The notes under the pieces: model-generated
What the model saw: only the letters and a program-made list of their open reading frames with translations
Databases searched by the model: none
What the model was told of the DNA's origin: nothing
Shown: in pieces, positions 33,601 through 39,065 of the stretch
How the letters are laid out: each line of letters begins with the position of its first letter
How positions within the stretch are numbered: position 1 is the first letter of the stretch
NCBI RefSeq assembly: GCF_028583425.1
Contig: NC_072791.1
Span: 9,629,868-9,693,867, forward strand
Origin: Eublepharis macularius
Taxonomy: Eukaryota > Chordata > Lepidosauria > Squamata > Eublepharidae
Reading direction: 5' to 3'
Length of the DNA stretch: 64,000 nt
Made by a program: the position numbers and the translations under genes

Positions 33601-34174
33601 CAGGCATACAATAAAATCACAAATCTTACTACACAGCACTTCAACAATTCACCTGCTCAAGGGTGAAGGTGTGGGTTAATATCCTGCGGCTGCTCATATG
33701 TGGGGGGCAGATGACCATATAGCACCCCCCCACACACAGGTGGGAGGCCAGCAGGGAGACTCATTTGATTGATTTAATGTTGGCCTCAACCAAATGCCTG
33801 GCAGAACATCTCTGTCTCGCAGGCCTGCCGAAAGGGTCTTGGCAGGCCCGAGTGTCTTCTGACAGAGAGTTCCACCAGGTCAGGGCCAGGACCGAAAACG
33901 CCCTGACCCTGGTCGAGGCCAGTCAAGCCTCCCTGGGGCCAGGGACCATATAGTGATGTCTTTCAATTCCATATCCCTCAATCCTATGCAAGTTACCTTT
34001 GATCTCTCCTGAGGGGAAGCTGCCTCCTCGAAGCGCACAGAGAGCACCATCAGCAGTCCCACAAACAGATTGTTTAAGCTGAAAACCTCTGCCGTGATGG
34101 ACCACTGCCACGTTAGCCGAGAAAACGAAAACATCCCCACAGCAAAGATTCCCGCAGCGTGCGTGCCAGAAAGC
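10578..34174 (-). CDS. TMEM260: TMEM260, protein O-mannosyltransferase (13 exons, N-terminal exons outside or not found)
   Basis: TMEM260 is a multi-pass ER-membrane glycosyltransferase (DUF2723, GT-C type) that puts O-mannose on IPT domains of plexins and the MET/RON receptors. Thirteen exons are joined here: 33997-34174, 33019-33132, 28970-29149, 26688-26728, 24523-24606, 22832-22949, 19736-19908, 18736-18907, 17475-17623, 15087-15263, 13386-13439, 12423-12513 and 10578-10856. Every junction has AG/GT borders and consistent phase, with no stop until 10578-10580. About 602 residues result, matching what I recall of human TMEM260 (707 residues) from about residue 113 on, with conserved blocks such as [27 protein letters not shown] and [19 protein letters not shown]. 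The C terminus runs some residues past the human one. Missing are the exons for the lumenal catalytic-side GGDSGEL and AHPPGYP segments. Introns are full of repeats. Confidence 0.97.
11395..11680 (+). mobile_element. RTE-BovB LINE 3' end
   Basis: The frame 11420-11608 encodes [17 protein letters not shown] and [16 protein letters not shown], the typical C-terminal end of BovB/RTE ORF2. It is followed by ggcaacttgacggcatgtaa and an (ACAC)n tail at 11661-11676, the standard BovB 3' terminus. The element is 5'-truncated and lies in the last TMEM260 intron. Confidence 0.9.
12423..12513 (-). CDS. TMEM260: TMEM260 penultimate coding exon
   Basis: The acceptor is ctaacctaaccag; the donor is GTAAGTG. 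It encodes [13 protein letters not shown] and [11 protein letters not shown] after completing an Arg codon with its first base. 91 nt, phase 2 in and 0 out. Confidence 0.95.
12618..12855 (+). mobile_element. Full-length tRNA-type SINE (gccagtttaatgtagtgg family)
   Basis: The head agccagtttaatgtagtggt, the middle gtgaccttgggtcagtcaca and ctcagccccacccacctcac, and the tail ggcggtatataaattgaat with (TTG)n form a complete SINE. The same family is at 1060, 31992 and 50413. Confidence 0.9.
12865..13135 (-). mobile_element. MIR/CORE-like SINE (antisense)
   Basis: ttttatcctcacaacatcc, ttgtgaggtagagcttaag, acttgaacccaggactctg and ccctctaacccactatac are the antisense core and head of the 9190 family. 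Confidence 0.8.
13143..13260. repeat. Foldback retroposon, one arm only
   Basis: tagcaccttaaaaattaactag, gggtataagcttttgagag and aaagctccttttatcagac are the left arm of the foldback family. The second arm is absent, so no hammerhead core remains. Confidence 0.7.
13386..13439 (-). CDS. TMEM260: TMEM260 54-nt coding exon
   Basis: The acceptor is cctttttaaag; the donor is GTGAG. It encodes [17 protein letters not shown] between two split Arg codons (AG|G on both sides). It is too short to appear as an independent reading frame and was found from phase and family match. Confidence 0.93.
13700..14260 (-). mobile_element. L2-like LINE, ORF2 C-terminus and 3' end
   Basis: The frame 13901-14254 encodes [40 protein letters not shown] and [10 protein letters not shown], typical of the L2 reverse transcriptase tail. 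The 3' end is at 13700-13800 (tttgtatttcgccctccccg, aggctcagggcg) beside a TTTA-rich tail. 5'-truncated. Confidence 0.9.
14260..15080. other. TMEM260 intron stretch without recognised features
   Basis: AT-rich intron sequence with short A/T runs. No repeat family or exon is recognised. ccagcaccttctgctggtgg near 14853 is a short perfect hairpin. Confidence 0.5.
15087..15263 (-). CDS. TMEM260: TMEM260 coding exon ([11 protein letters not shown])
   Basis: The acceptor is gctttccacag; the donor is GTGAGA. It encodes [20 protein letters not shown] and [14 protein letters not shown] through NWSEEYG in the lumenal C-terminal part. 177 nt, entering after a split His codon and leaving with AG of an Arg codon. 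Confidence 0.96.
15445..15650 (+). mobile_element. Foldback retroposon with intact hammerhead-like core
   Basis: 206 bp inserted in a LINE with an 11-bp target duplication, tagtgtgagat (15434-15444 and 15651-15661). The left arm ccagtagcacctttaagac and the right arm gtcttaaaggtgctactgg are inverted copies, making a near-perfect long hairpin. No open frame. It depends on enzymes supplied from elsewhere; which LINE or Penelope-like partner is unknown. Confidence 0.9.
15564..15603 (+). ncRNA. Hammerhead ribozyme-like motif (15.6 kb copy)
   Basis: All parts of a minimal hammerhead are in order: stem I strand GCAT (15564-15567); CTGACGA (15568-15574); stem II GAGAG (15576-15580) with TTCTC (15587-15591); GAAA (15592-15595); the self-complementary AGCT step and NUH site GCTT (15596-15599); stem I strand ATGC (15600-15603), which pairs with GCAT. 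A stem III of only a few bases is the minimal type known from Penelope-like elements, which work as dimers. Activity is inferred only. Confidence 0.7.
16440..16900. mobile_element. Two adjacent SINE copies (one sense, one antisense)
   Basis: The first (16440-16620, sense) has ggtactgtggttaggatgctg and taatctacctcacaggactg. The second (16640-16890, antisense) has ttttatcctcacaataacctc, gggattcgaacctgggtctcc and actctaaccactataccac. Both belong to the MIR/CORE-like family. A degraded piece continues near 17210-17320. Confidence 0.8.
17475..17623 (-). CDS. TMEM260: TMEM260 coding exon ([14 protein letters not shown])
   Basis: The acceptor is ttgttccag; the donor is GTAAGC. It encodes [28 protein letters not shown] and ends FLKVNK plus two bases of a His codon. 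149 nt, phase 0 in and 2 out. An earlier GTAAAT would end the exon too soon and break the phase. Confidence 0.96.
17820..17995 (+). mobile_element. L2-like LINE 3' end
   Basis: gtactccgccctgagccc and gtggggagggcggactaaaa, followed by an AATA-rich tail, form the standard 3' end of the L2-type elements here. Similar ends are at 40740-40835 and 48080-48160. Confidence 0.85.
18736..18907 (-). CDS. TMEM260: TMEM260 coding exon ([13 protein letters not shown])
   Basis: The acceptor is ggttttgtccag; the donor is GTACGT. It completes a Ser codon and encodes [36 protein letters not shown] and PDVSLVDQE. 172 nt, phase 2 in and 0 out. This is the most conserved lumenal segment of the family. Confidence 0.97.
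19035..19680 (+). mobile_element. CR1 LINE, reverse-transcriptase C-terminal region
   Basis: gctggaaaactgggctaaaa, aaatgtaaagttctgcattt and the frame 19342-19542 ([35 protein letters not shown]) identify CR1. Both ends are truncated and the frame is interrupted. It fills most of the 828-bp intron between two TMEM260 exons. Confidence 0.92.
19736..19908 (-). CDS. TMEM260: TMEM260 coding exon (VERFWMQSN)
   Basis: The acceptor is gattttctgcag; the donor is GTAATT. It encodes [20 protein letters not shown], a second hydrophobic stretch ([12 protein letters not shown]) and SNY, leaving AG of a Ser codon. 173 nt. Two predicted membrane segments. Confidence 0.96.
20054..20590. repeat. 48-bp minisatellite with three-unit higher-order pattern
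   Basis: About 11 units of 48 bp. The unit contains cacaaaatggctgccataaa, aatgactgcc and gacaggtagggcc. Variants alternate in threes (gtagggccgat, gtatagccaat, ggtagggccaat), giving a 144-bp higher-order period over much of the array. 48 divides by three, so both strands stay open (152 codons on plus, 134 on minus); these are not genes. Each unit holds AAAATGGCTGCC, close to a YY1 site. Confidence 0.93.
20600..21300. other. TMEM260 intron stretch without recognised features
   Basis: Mixed sequence with poly-C runs near 20960 and 21149. No repeat family or exon recognised. Confidence 0.5.
21300..21612 (-). mobile_element. tRNA-derived SINE, third family (antisense)
   Basis: The right end (gatcgaactcaggtcgtgag, taccactctgcgccacagc) is an inverted tRNA-like head. 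The body has tttacccccaggaaactggg and ggatggaaggctgagccaac. The left end is a gtaaagg tandem. Not related to the other two tRNA SINE families. Confidence 0.85.
21624..21670. repeat. (TTTA)n simple repeat, LINE tail
   Basis: About 11 TTTA units directly joined to the antisense LINE 3' end that follows; this is the inverted A-rich tail of that LINE. Confidence 0.92.
21671..22445 (-). mobile_element. L2-like LINE 3' region, split by a hAT element
   Basis: gcctttctcgctgagactc, gacggattacacagtgtgag and the flanks of the insertion (agcgattccaggagtgacat before, gtcatacttgaagcaacaag after) parallel 15395-15900. The hAT insertion is at 21897-22299. Confidence 0.85.
21897..22299. mobile_element. Non-autonomous hAT-type transposon (CAGGGSTCATTTC family)
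   Basis: The ends are CAGGGGTCATTTCATAG and, inverted, CAGGGCTCATTTTGAGG. The flanks cacagaac (21889-21896) and catagaac (22300-22307) match 7 of 8. The interior holds a short tandem built on AAAATGGxCAAAAAGGGG. No transposase. It is in the orientation opposite to the 259-699 copy. Confidence 0.9.
22832..22949 (-). CDS. TMEM260: TMEM260 coding exon ([15 protein letters not shown])
   Basis: The acceptor is tattcttttag; the donor is GTAAGT. It completes an Arg codon and encodes [16 protein letters not shown], then [19 protein letters not shown] ending MGV. 118 nt, phase 2 in and 0 out. Confidence 0.96.
23283..23480. mobile_element. hAT-type fragment (CAGGGSTCATTTC family)
   Basis: Begins CAGGGGTCATTTCAAAG and follows the 21897 copy for about 200 bp, then breaks off within the GGGCCCAAAATGG tandem. 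The second end is missing. Confidence 0.85.
23940..24435 (+). mobile_element. tRNA-derived SINE, split by a hAT element
   Basis: The left part has gatgtgaaagacccctgcc; the right part has agtggctttcaatctcgg and atggaccaagggtctgattt. Together they make the body of the 8183 family without its tRNA head. Confidence 0.75.
23978..24329. mobile_element. Short hAT-type element (TAGGGGTGTGCA family)
   Basis: The left end is taggggtgtgcacccgaaa and the right end is cccaaatcacccaacccta, diverged inverted repeats. The flanks cctgagat (23970-23977) and cctgagcc (24330-24337) match 6 of 8. The left end resembles that of the 2.6-kb element at 43725. No coding capacity. Confidence 0.75.
24523..24606 (-). 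CDS. TMEM260: TMEM260 coding exon with tandem acceptor
   Basis: Encodes [15 protein letters not shown] and [11 protein letters not shown], leaving AG of an Arg codon; the donor is GTAGAG. Two AG acceptors lie 7 nt apart (before 24606 and before 24599). Only the upstream one keeps the phase with the preceding 41-nt exon; the other gives an immediate stop. 84 nt. Confidence 0.93.
24840..25105. other. TMEM260 intron stretch without recognised features
   Basis: Nothing recognised apart from short AT-rich tracts. Confidence 0.4.
25177..25216 (+). ncRNA. Hammerhead ribozyme-like motif (25.2 kb copy)
   Basis: Stem I strand GTAT (25177-25180); CTGAAGA (25181-25187); stem II GGGAAC (25189-25194) with GTTCTC (25199-25204); GAAA (25205-25208); AGCT step and NUH site GCTC (25209-25212); stem I strand ATAC (25213-25216), fully complementary to GTAT. 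Stem I differs in sequence from the 15.6 kb copy but still pairs, a compensatory change. Activity not shown. Confidence 0.7.
25256..26156 (+). mobile_element. Solo LTR of an LTR retroelement (fossil)
   Basis: A 901-bp segment starting TGTGACGG and ending TTTGCGGCA, flanked by a 5-bp duplication GACTC (25251-25255 and 26157-26161). It holds an AATAAA signal near 25880. No internal region is present, so it is a solo LTR left by recombination. The 5-bp duplication would suit a Gypsy-type or ERV3-type element; the family is not assigned. It is younger than the foldback element it interrupts. Confidence 0.85.
26688..26728 (-). CDS. TMEM260: TMEM260 41-nt micro-exon
   Basis: The acceptor is ttctatccag; the donor is GTAAGTC. 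It encodes [13 protein letters not shown] plus CT of a Leu codon. Its match to the family segment AKSEIGSSMSEILLSQ and the phase fit on both sides (0 in, 2 out) support it despite the small size. Confidence 0.93.
27148..27355 (+). mobile_element. tRNA-derived SINE
   Basis: The head ggctgtggctcagcagcaga, the B-box region ggttcaatccctgg, then gatctctgcccgagaccctgg, aactgccgccagtctg and accaagggtctgatcc. A member of the 8183 family. Confidence 0.92.
27390..27615 (-). mobile_element. 5S rRNA-derived SINE (antisense)
   Basis: The right part is the inverted 5S rRNA internal promoter region (ggaggtctcccatccaatta, ctgcttagtttctaagatc, tgatgagatcgggc). The left part is the SINE body (gacttatggcaacccctgc, ggtggtttaccactgcctgc). 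Sense copies are at 31550 and 59575. Confidence 0.9.
27915..28475 (+). mobile_element. tRNA-derived SINE, split by a hAT element
   Basis: The head gggccgtggcttggtggtaa, caggtttgacccccggcat and aaaaggac (to 28002), then gatgtgaaagatttcttcctg and gagagcagctgccagtttgag (from 28382). The copy is otherwise complete. Confidence 0.88.
28003..28367. mobile_element. Short hAT-type element (TAGAGATGGGCACGAAC family)
   Basis: The left end is tagagatgggcacgaactg. The right end (gcgcctgattagaga) is diverged. The flanks aaaaggac and atcaggac match 6 of 8. The interior is rich in GTTCG/CGAAC words (cgaaccaaagttcatc, agttcgcaaattgggc, agttcacgaaagttcg). A relative is at 39066-39370. Confidence 0.7.
28480..28960. 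other. TMEM260 intron stretch, little recognised
   Basis: Contains gcagtgcaggcgctgtgttt and other mixed sequence; no clear repeat or exon. The poly-pyrimidine near 28912-28923 precedes the downstream exon border only on the opposite strand. Confidence 0.4.
28970..29149 (-). CDS. TMEM260: TMEM260 coding exon ([12 protein letters not shown])
   Basis: The acceptor is ttttggtgtag; the donor is GTAAATAG. It encodes [19 protein letters not shown], then [18 protein letters not shown] and [10 protein letters not shown]. 180 nt, phase 0 on both sides. It holds one membrane segment and the highly conserved WTWGDQT block. Confidence 0.97.
29150..30730. other. TMEM260 intron stretch without recognised features
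   Basis: Mostly AT-rich, single-copy-looking sequence with an A/T-rich hairpin near 29610-29645 and a (TACA)n run at 30207-30230. No exon or repeat family is recognised. Confidence 0.5.
30735..30968. mobile_element. TIR element with 3-bp duplication (GGGCCAAGCTACAAGTGAC family), copy 1
   Basis: A 234-bp foldback. The left end is gggccaagctacaagtgac and the right end, inverted, gggccaaactacaaatgac. Sub-terminal cttccctcaagttttgatgg is also inverted at 30899-30918. Flanked by TTT on both sides (30732-30734, 30969-30971). The 3-bp duplication suits a PIF/Harbinger-type origin, which is an inference. Confidence 0.8.
31550..31745 (+). mobile_element. 5S rRNA-derived SINE
   Basis: aatctcgtcagatctcagaa, gctaagcagggtcggccttgg and ttagtaattggatgggagg follow the 5S rRNA internal promoter. 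Then comes the SINE body gcaaaccacctctgctagtc and ggtgtcaccataagtcagc. Not a 5S gene, as it diverges after the promoter. Confidence 0.92.
31795..32345 (-). mobile_element. L2-like LINE, split by a SINE
   Basis: aaaagtcttcacccgttag and gagggtgttccagagttctg on the left, and agaaaggccctttcccagac on the right, are the antisense tail of an L2-type LINE. The SINE lies between. Confidence 0.7.
31992..32254 (-). mobile_element. Full-length tRNA-type SINE (antisense)
   Basis: From the (ATG/ACG)n tail and gatttatataccgcccttc through ggtgggtggggctgagagag and gtgactgacccaaggtcacc to cttaaccactacaccaaactgg. The same family as 12618. Confidence 0.9.
32535..32720 (-). mobile_element. MIR/CORE-like SINE (antisense)
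   Basis: taccccgcttttctcccaat, gggattcgaacctgtgtctc and ctaaccactatactacgctg define the antisense copy. Confidence 0.85.
32780..32985 (+). mobile_element. CR1 LINE 3' end
   Basis: ccaggccagtttggctaggg, gatcctgacggtgtttagcc and gggggttggataagattacc resemble the 4095 copy. Confidence 0.85.
33019..33132 (-). CDS. TMEM260: TMEM260 coding exon ([11 protein letters not shown])
   Basis: The acceptor is ccccttttgcag; the donor is GTGAGT. It encodes [20 protein letters not shown] and [18 protein letters not shown]. 114 nt, phase 0 on both sides. One membrane segment follows the conserved CNQHT. Confidence 0.97.
33560..33960 (-). mobile_element. L2-like LINE, 3' end and ORF tail
   Basis: agtgggctcagggcggatta at the 3' end, and ctggcagaacatctctgtctc, gagttccaccaggtcagggc and cctccctggggccagggacc in the antisense coding part. 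It ends about 40 bp from a TMEM260 splice donor. Confidence 0.85.
33997..34174 (-). CDS. TMEM260: TMEM260, most upstream exon found
   Basis: The acceptor is tatctgtgtttgcag; the donor is GTAACT. It completes an Arg codon and encodes [20 protein letters not shown], then [20 protein letters not shown] and [11 protein letters not shown]. 178 nt, phase 2 in and 0 out, so at least one more exon must lie upstream. It corresponds to human residues from about 113. Confidence 0.97.
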
Positions 34175-35060
34175 CTGCAAACACAGATAACAAGAATATA
34201 TCTTCTTCGCCAAAACAAAAACAAAAAAATTCATGGCCCTTCCCCATTACCATTCCCACCAGCCCTGAAATGCAAAACTGTACTACCAGAAAAACGCATC
34301 TCCTTGCCTGCATACCCCCGCCATTACAAGATGCGGCTATACAATTCACAACACAACTCTTCGCAAGGCCAAAGGCAAACAACCAACGCAGAAATAATCT
34401 GAACTTCATCAGCCTGCTTTTCAAAGCAAGGGATCCGCTCTGAAACGCTTCAAGAACACACGTAGTCAGGGCTCAGAAAGTCTGTGGTCTGTACATGCAC
34501 AGAGGCACTCTCACACTCAAACACACATATATCAATAAATAATCTGGGCTAGTTTTCACATTAGGACTGGCTTTCCAGGATCCCAGATCTTGCGGCTGTG
34601 TGAAAAATGGGTGGGGAAAAAAGAATACATTCTACAGAACAGTGATTCCTAAAGCAAGTCTCTCCAAAGTACCACAAGATATAAATCAAGCAGCCTGTCA
34701 ACCCCAACTATCCACCCACTGTGGAATTCAGACCAGATGTAAATATTTATTTAAATATTTAAATAATGTGATTAATCAATCTTACGTTTTACTAATTACA
34801 AAACATTTAATAAGGAAAAGACTTTCCTTTGGTAATCGAGTCCCCTGTCCTTTTTACGCATATTCCTCTGAGACGTTTACATTTTAGAAAAAGAGGATCA
34901 CCAAATCAAAGTGACGTGCTCCTATGTTTTGTTGTGCCTGAATTCGATGCTCTTTAGCTACCTTTCTGGTCCGTGTTTTCTAAACAATGGTGTGTACTTT
35001 GGTCACGAACCAGCTAAAGTGGCGCCCTTTTAATATTGCCATTCTATGCTCACTTACAAA
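34175..35060. other. Upstream TMEM260 intron stretch without recognised features
   Basis: Mixed AT-rich sequence. I looked for the missing TMEM260 exons (GGDSGEL, AHPPGYP, VNLLCGLFG) here and found none. Confidence 0.5.
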
Positions 35061-35065
35061 ACTTA

Positions 35066-35267
35066 GAGTCAAGCTACAAGTGACGCCTGGCACAGGTTGG
35101 ACACTTGTCAGCTTCCCTCAAGTTTTGATGGGAAATGTAGGCATCATGGTCTTGCAGCTGTAATGGAGAGCCAAGCTGTAAAACCAGGATGCCTACATTT
35201 CCCATCAAAACTTGAGGGAAGCTGACAAGTGTCCAACCTGGGTAAGGCGTCACTTGTAGCTTGGCTC
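35066..35267. mobile_element. TIR foldback element, GGGCCAAGC family copy 2
   Basis: Starts gagtcaagctacaagtgac and ends in the inverse (gtcacttgtagcttggctc). The middle arms cttccctcaagttttgatgg are inverted. The flanks TTA and TCA agree at 2 of 3. Confidence 0.75.
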
Positions 35268-35287
35268 TCAGTGGGAGTTGTTTCTTG

Positions 35288-35515
35288 GGGCCAAACTACA
35301 AGTGACGAATGACATAGGTTGGACAGCTTCCCTCAAGTTTTGGCGGGAAATGTAGGCAGCTTGGTGGAATGTTGGACAAGTGACAGTTGAAAAGTCCATT
35401 GGACAGCAGTTGGAGAGCCAAGCTGCAAGACCAGGATGCCTACATTTCCCATCAAAACTTGAGGGAAGCAGACAAGTGTCCAAACCTGCGTCATTCATCA
35501 CTTGTAGCTTGGCCC
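35288..35515. mobile_element. TIR foldback element, GGGCCAAGC family copy 3
   Basis: Starts gggccaaactacaagtgac and ends cacttgtagcttggccc. It lies only 20 bp from copy 2, in tandem. It retains a longer centre (ggtggaatgttggacaagtg) as in copy 1. Confidence 0.8.
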
Positions 35516-35639
35516 TTTGTTTCTGAGTTAGGTTGCATGTCCCATTGATTTCTATGGAGAAGCCTGTTCTTTAGCCTCCTTCTCTCGGTCCACATTTCCT
35601 CGGGAAGGCCCTTTTCTCCCTTGGGACAGTCAGCTCAGG

Positions 35640-36072
35640 GAGGTTTGAGAGTGTACAGATTAGAAACTATTTCAAAGAATTAAATGCAGGCTGCAACAAA
35701 ACGGAACGCAAATTCTTGTCCAGACAAATTGTATGAATATGCGTCTATGGCTAAATTAACTTCTTATATGCCTAACAGACCAATCTTCGAATTTCAGAAA
35801 AAAATGGGAAAGACCTTTTTGATTATGTAGCTGGTAATTAAGAAAAAACTAATAATAGTTTAGACCTGTTAGAAAACTAATATTTTAAAATGGTGAATAT
35901 CAAATGTTGAGTATAACGTTGAATATAAAATGCTGAGTGTAAAATCTTGAGTTTAAGTAAGGAGATGGAGAAGAGTCATATTCTGTACGTCAAATGTGTG
36001 GTTATATGTTCTATTTTTTAATGCATTGTCACTGTCTTTTTCTTTTCAAATAAACTTTCTATCTGAGAAAAA
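35640..36072 (+). mobile_element. L1-type LINE 3' end (probable)
   Basis: aatttcagaaaaaaatggga and agacctttttgattatgtag encode FQKKMGKTFLIM-like remnants of the L1 ORF2 tail. It is followed by an AT-rich 3' UTR, aataaactttctatctgag and an A tail at 36067-36078. Confidence 0.6.
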
Positions 36073-36406
36073 AAAAGAAATAAACTCAGGCTTTGCACTA
36101 TAGATTTATATCAGATCAATTTAAGTATCATGGCCTCCCACTAAAGAACCCTGGGAATTGTAGTTTGGTGAAGGAACTGGGGACTTATAGTCAGAGGGGG
36201 AAAGAGAAAAATGTTAATTAAATCAGTTTCATTTTGTTGCTAAGACATATCCTTCAGAACACCACAAGAAGCAGCAGAGCAGAGTATGGAAACATCAGAT
36301 AGACAGAATGGTACAATTTCAGATAGTACAGGAATCTCTTAAACCAGCTCTGGAGTACATATTATGAATTAATAATTAGAGAAGGCACTGAAGGCTATCA
36401 AAGAAA

Positions 36407-36714
36407 GAGTCTCTCTACATGAGATCTCTTCCACGAGGACATTCAAGTATAGGGAGAAGTAATGTTAGCCAGGAAGCGTAGTTTAAAAAGACAGAGCCTG
36501 CAGAGATCACTCCTCAGAAGATTTGTTAATTTCATCTTAGCCTCCCAGAAGGCTCTATCAATTTCACCTCCCCTTTGGGGACGCAAAGATGAAATTAACA
36601 AACCCTCTGAGGCGCAATCTCTGGCTCTCTTTTTAAACTACGTTTCCCTGCTAACACTGTGTCTCCCTACACTTGAACGTCCTCCTGTAAGATGTCTCAT
36701 GTACAGAGACTCTT
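36407..36714. mobile_element. Palindromic TIR element (AAGAGTCTCT family)
   Basis: The left end is aagagtctctctacatgag and the right end, inverted, aagagtctctgtacatgag. The two halves are inverted copies throughout (for example agatttgttaatttcatctt at 36519-36538 against aagatgaaattaacaaa). The duplication at the flanks is not clear, so the superfamily is unassigned. Confidence 0.85.
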
Positions 36715-36946
36715 AGTGATTCCTTGGTTACTAAAGACTCAGAATGAGGAAGGCAAAACGTTACACCTTTGGAAAATCCCCATCAATGGCAATTTTGGTT
36801 TGAAAAAGATTACCCTTTTGGAGTCAATCAGGGAATTTCTGAAGGATCACACCCAGGAACAACAGCTGCAAAGGCACATGGAAATCAAAAAGCGATTTTA
36901 TGAGTCTGATCAAACCAAGCAGGAAAACAGATGGCGGAATTATTAA
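36692..36946 (+). other. 84-codon open frame with coding-like composition, not recognised
   Basis: After the palindrome ends at 36714, the frame reads KTLHLWKIPINGNFGLKK, ITLLESIREFLKDHTQEQQL and KKRFYESDQTKQENRWRNY before a stop. It is rich in charged and polar residues like a real helical protein segment. No domain is recognised. It may be an exon of an unknown gene, a retroelement remnant or chance. Confidence 0.2.
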
Positions 36947-36949
36947 TAT

Positions 36950-38480
36950 TTGCAGGTGAGATACGTCAAGAATAAACGTCTGTAGAAATATGCCAAGTAT
37001 GAACCGGTTTAGTAAACCCCTCTTGATATTAAGGACAAAGGTGCTTATTCCAAATCTAATTCTGTATCTTCAGTAAGGATTGTAAAAAAAAAACTCTACA
37101 TAAAGGGAAAAAACAAGAAGGATTAAACCTAGAAGGGTTCAGGTAACATTTGGTTTTCGGTATGGGCCTTGACTGCTCTTTCACTATGCATAATGTTACC
37201 AAATGCTTGGCCATCAAATGCTTCCTTCCCCTAGCCTCCTTACAACAGCCTTGTAACGTAGGCACAGTACTATTTCCCAAAAATTGCAAGTGGGAAGTAG
37301 AGGCACTGTGGCTAGCCTAGGTCCCAGCAACTGAGTTTTTTTATTGCAAAGTCAAATTTGAATCCAAGACTTTGCAGCTCACAAATAGTAATCTTTCAGA
37401 GCAATCCTAAACCAAGTTACTCTAGTTTTAATGGGTTTATGCTAGAGAAACAGTGCATATGATTGCAATCACTTAGTCTTCCTCACCAATTGTTCAAGTT
37501 CCCTCTAGCAACACCAATGTGCAAAAAAAAAAATTCCCCCTTCTTTATACACAATTGATCCCCAAGATGGCCATGTCTGGATACAGAATGCTGGGAATGA
37601 ATGATGGATTTGCGTTAGATAGCTTTAAACATTTCTGTTGGAAAAACTCAACAGGTTTTGGTGCCGTGTTCACATGCCGGCCTATTGGTGTATCTGGGAT
37701 GGGAAATCAAGATAAGGTTAGTTAGGGAAGAGAGAATTTACTTAAATGTCCCCTCATGCAAAAAAAGAAAACATAAAACACAGAAACTGGGAAGAATACT
37801 TGCCTGCAGATTACAGTTACCCTTTCTAGCCTAATTCAGATCTGCAAAAAAGATCTGGCCTCCTATGATGAGTAAAAATGTCTTCCAGGTGACCAGACGC
37901 AAAAGCTTTTGTAAGTGTGAAAATCAACCAATTTGTTTCACTTTTCACTTCAGGTCAAAGAGCTAACCCAGGCCTTTATGTGAGAAGGTGGGCTAATAAA
38001 AATAACTTATGACCTGTATTTCTGCTGATTTATTTGCCATTATGATTCAGGACTGTATTAATCAATCAGATTTTCTAGGATAGCTGTGTCACATTCAGAC
38101 ATCGTTGGAGCCCAACTGGGAGAAGGACAGGGTAAGAGAGGGACTCCACCACTTCCTATCCTTGTAGAAAAATTGGAGGGGAGGGAGAAAACAAACCCTT
38201 GCCTTCCCACTTGAACCCCAACACACACAATTGCGTTCTACTCTCATACTGCCAGGAAATATTCCAGGTGTTAAGAGCTTGAGACACAGAAGGGACACCT
38301 CTCCCCAGCCGCTGCTTATTGATTTGGGAGGGCTGGACCAGAGATAACATGCAACCATAGCAGTTATCCGTACTAAACCACAACGATCAGATAAAGTTTT
38401 CACAACTAAAATAACAAAAAGGTACAATGCAAATAACCTGACTTATAGCAAGCCACACCCAGCTCCACTCCAGTTCAGCA
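36950..38480. other. Stretch with little recognised
   Basis: Mostly AT-rich. 37230-37400 may be a decayed antisense MIR/CORE-like SINE (gccttgtaacgtaggcac). Nothing else assigned. Confidence 0.4.
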
Positions 38481-38484
38481 TTAT

Positions 38485-38640
38485 TTTGTTCTTACCTGCT
38501 GTGGTTTTCCGGAGTCTCAGCAAGAGAAAGATTTTAGCCAATAACTGGCACTGAGATGCTTCGGCTGGAGTCTCCAAGGACTGAAATGGAGACCTCCTAC
38601 ATCCAAAGCAGGTGCTCCACCACTGACCCAAAGCCCCTCT
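38485..38640 (-). mobile_element. SINE fragment (antisense)
   Basis: ggctggagtctccaaggac, gagacctcctacatccaaag and gctccaccactgacccaaag are a diverged inverted tRNA-like SINE head and body. Confidence 0.65.
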
Positions 38641-38651
38641 CTGAGTGATGT

Positions 38652-38654
38652 TGC

Positions 38655-38726
<72 letters not shown>

Positions 38727-38727
38727 C
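38652..38727. repeat. (TTGA)n microsatellite
   Basis: About 19 TGAT/TTGA units. The minus-strand frames across it give only Asn-Gln-Ser-Ile repeats. It is joined to an antisense LINE 3' end and is probably its expanded tail. Confidence 0.95.
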
Positions 38728-38960
38728 CAACCTTTCTCACTGAGGACAAAGGTGGATTGCACAGCACGAGTGAATGCAATATGACCAACAGCTGGGACAT
38801 TCACTGAGAATAATACAGTATGATCTGTGGTTCAGACATTTGATGAACAGTTCCAATAGGATATGGTAGCCGAAATTTTGAAAACAAGCATCAAGCCGAA
38901 ACACACAGAGGAAACCTTTCTGAAACAAGGCGAAACTAATTAACATGACATCGACCACTT
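38728..38960 (-). mobile_element. L2-like LINE 3' end
   Basis: caacctttctcactgagga and ggtggattgcacagcacgag match the 3' UTR end at 15395. Confidence 0.7.
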
Positions 38961-39065
38961 TTCCACTGGGGACTCCTCACTGTCCCGGAAGTCAAACTGA
39001 AAGGCATGGAATCAGCTTGTCTGGGCCCTTTTGCACCTCTCATGTTTGGCCAGCATAGTGCCCAC

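Noticed and set aside
38443-38804. Asn-Gln-Ser-Ile repeat proteins on the minus strand
   Set aside because: Translation of the (TTGA)n microsatellite.
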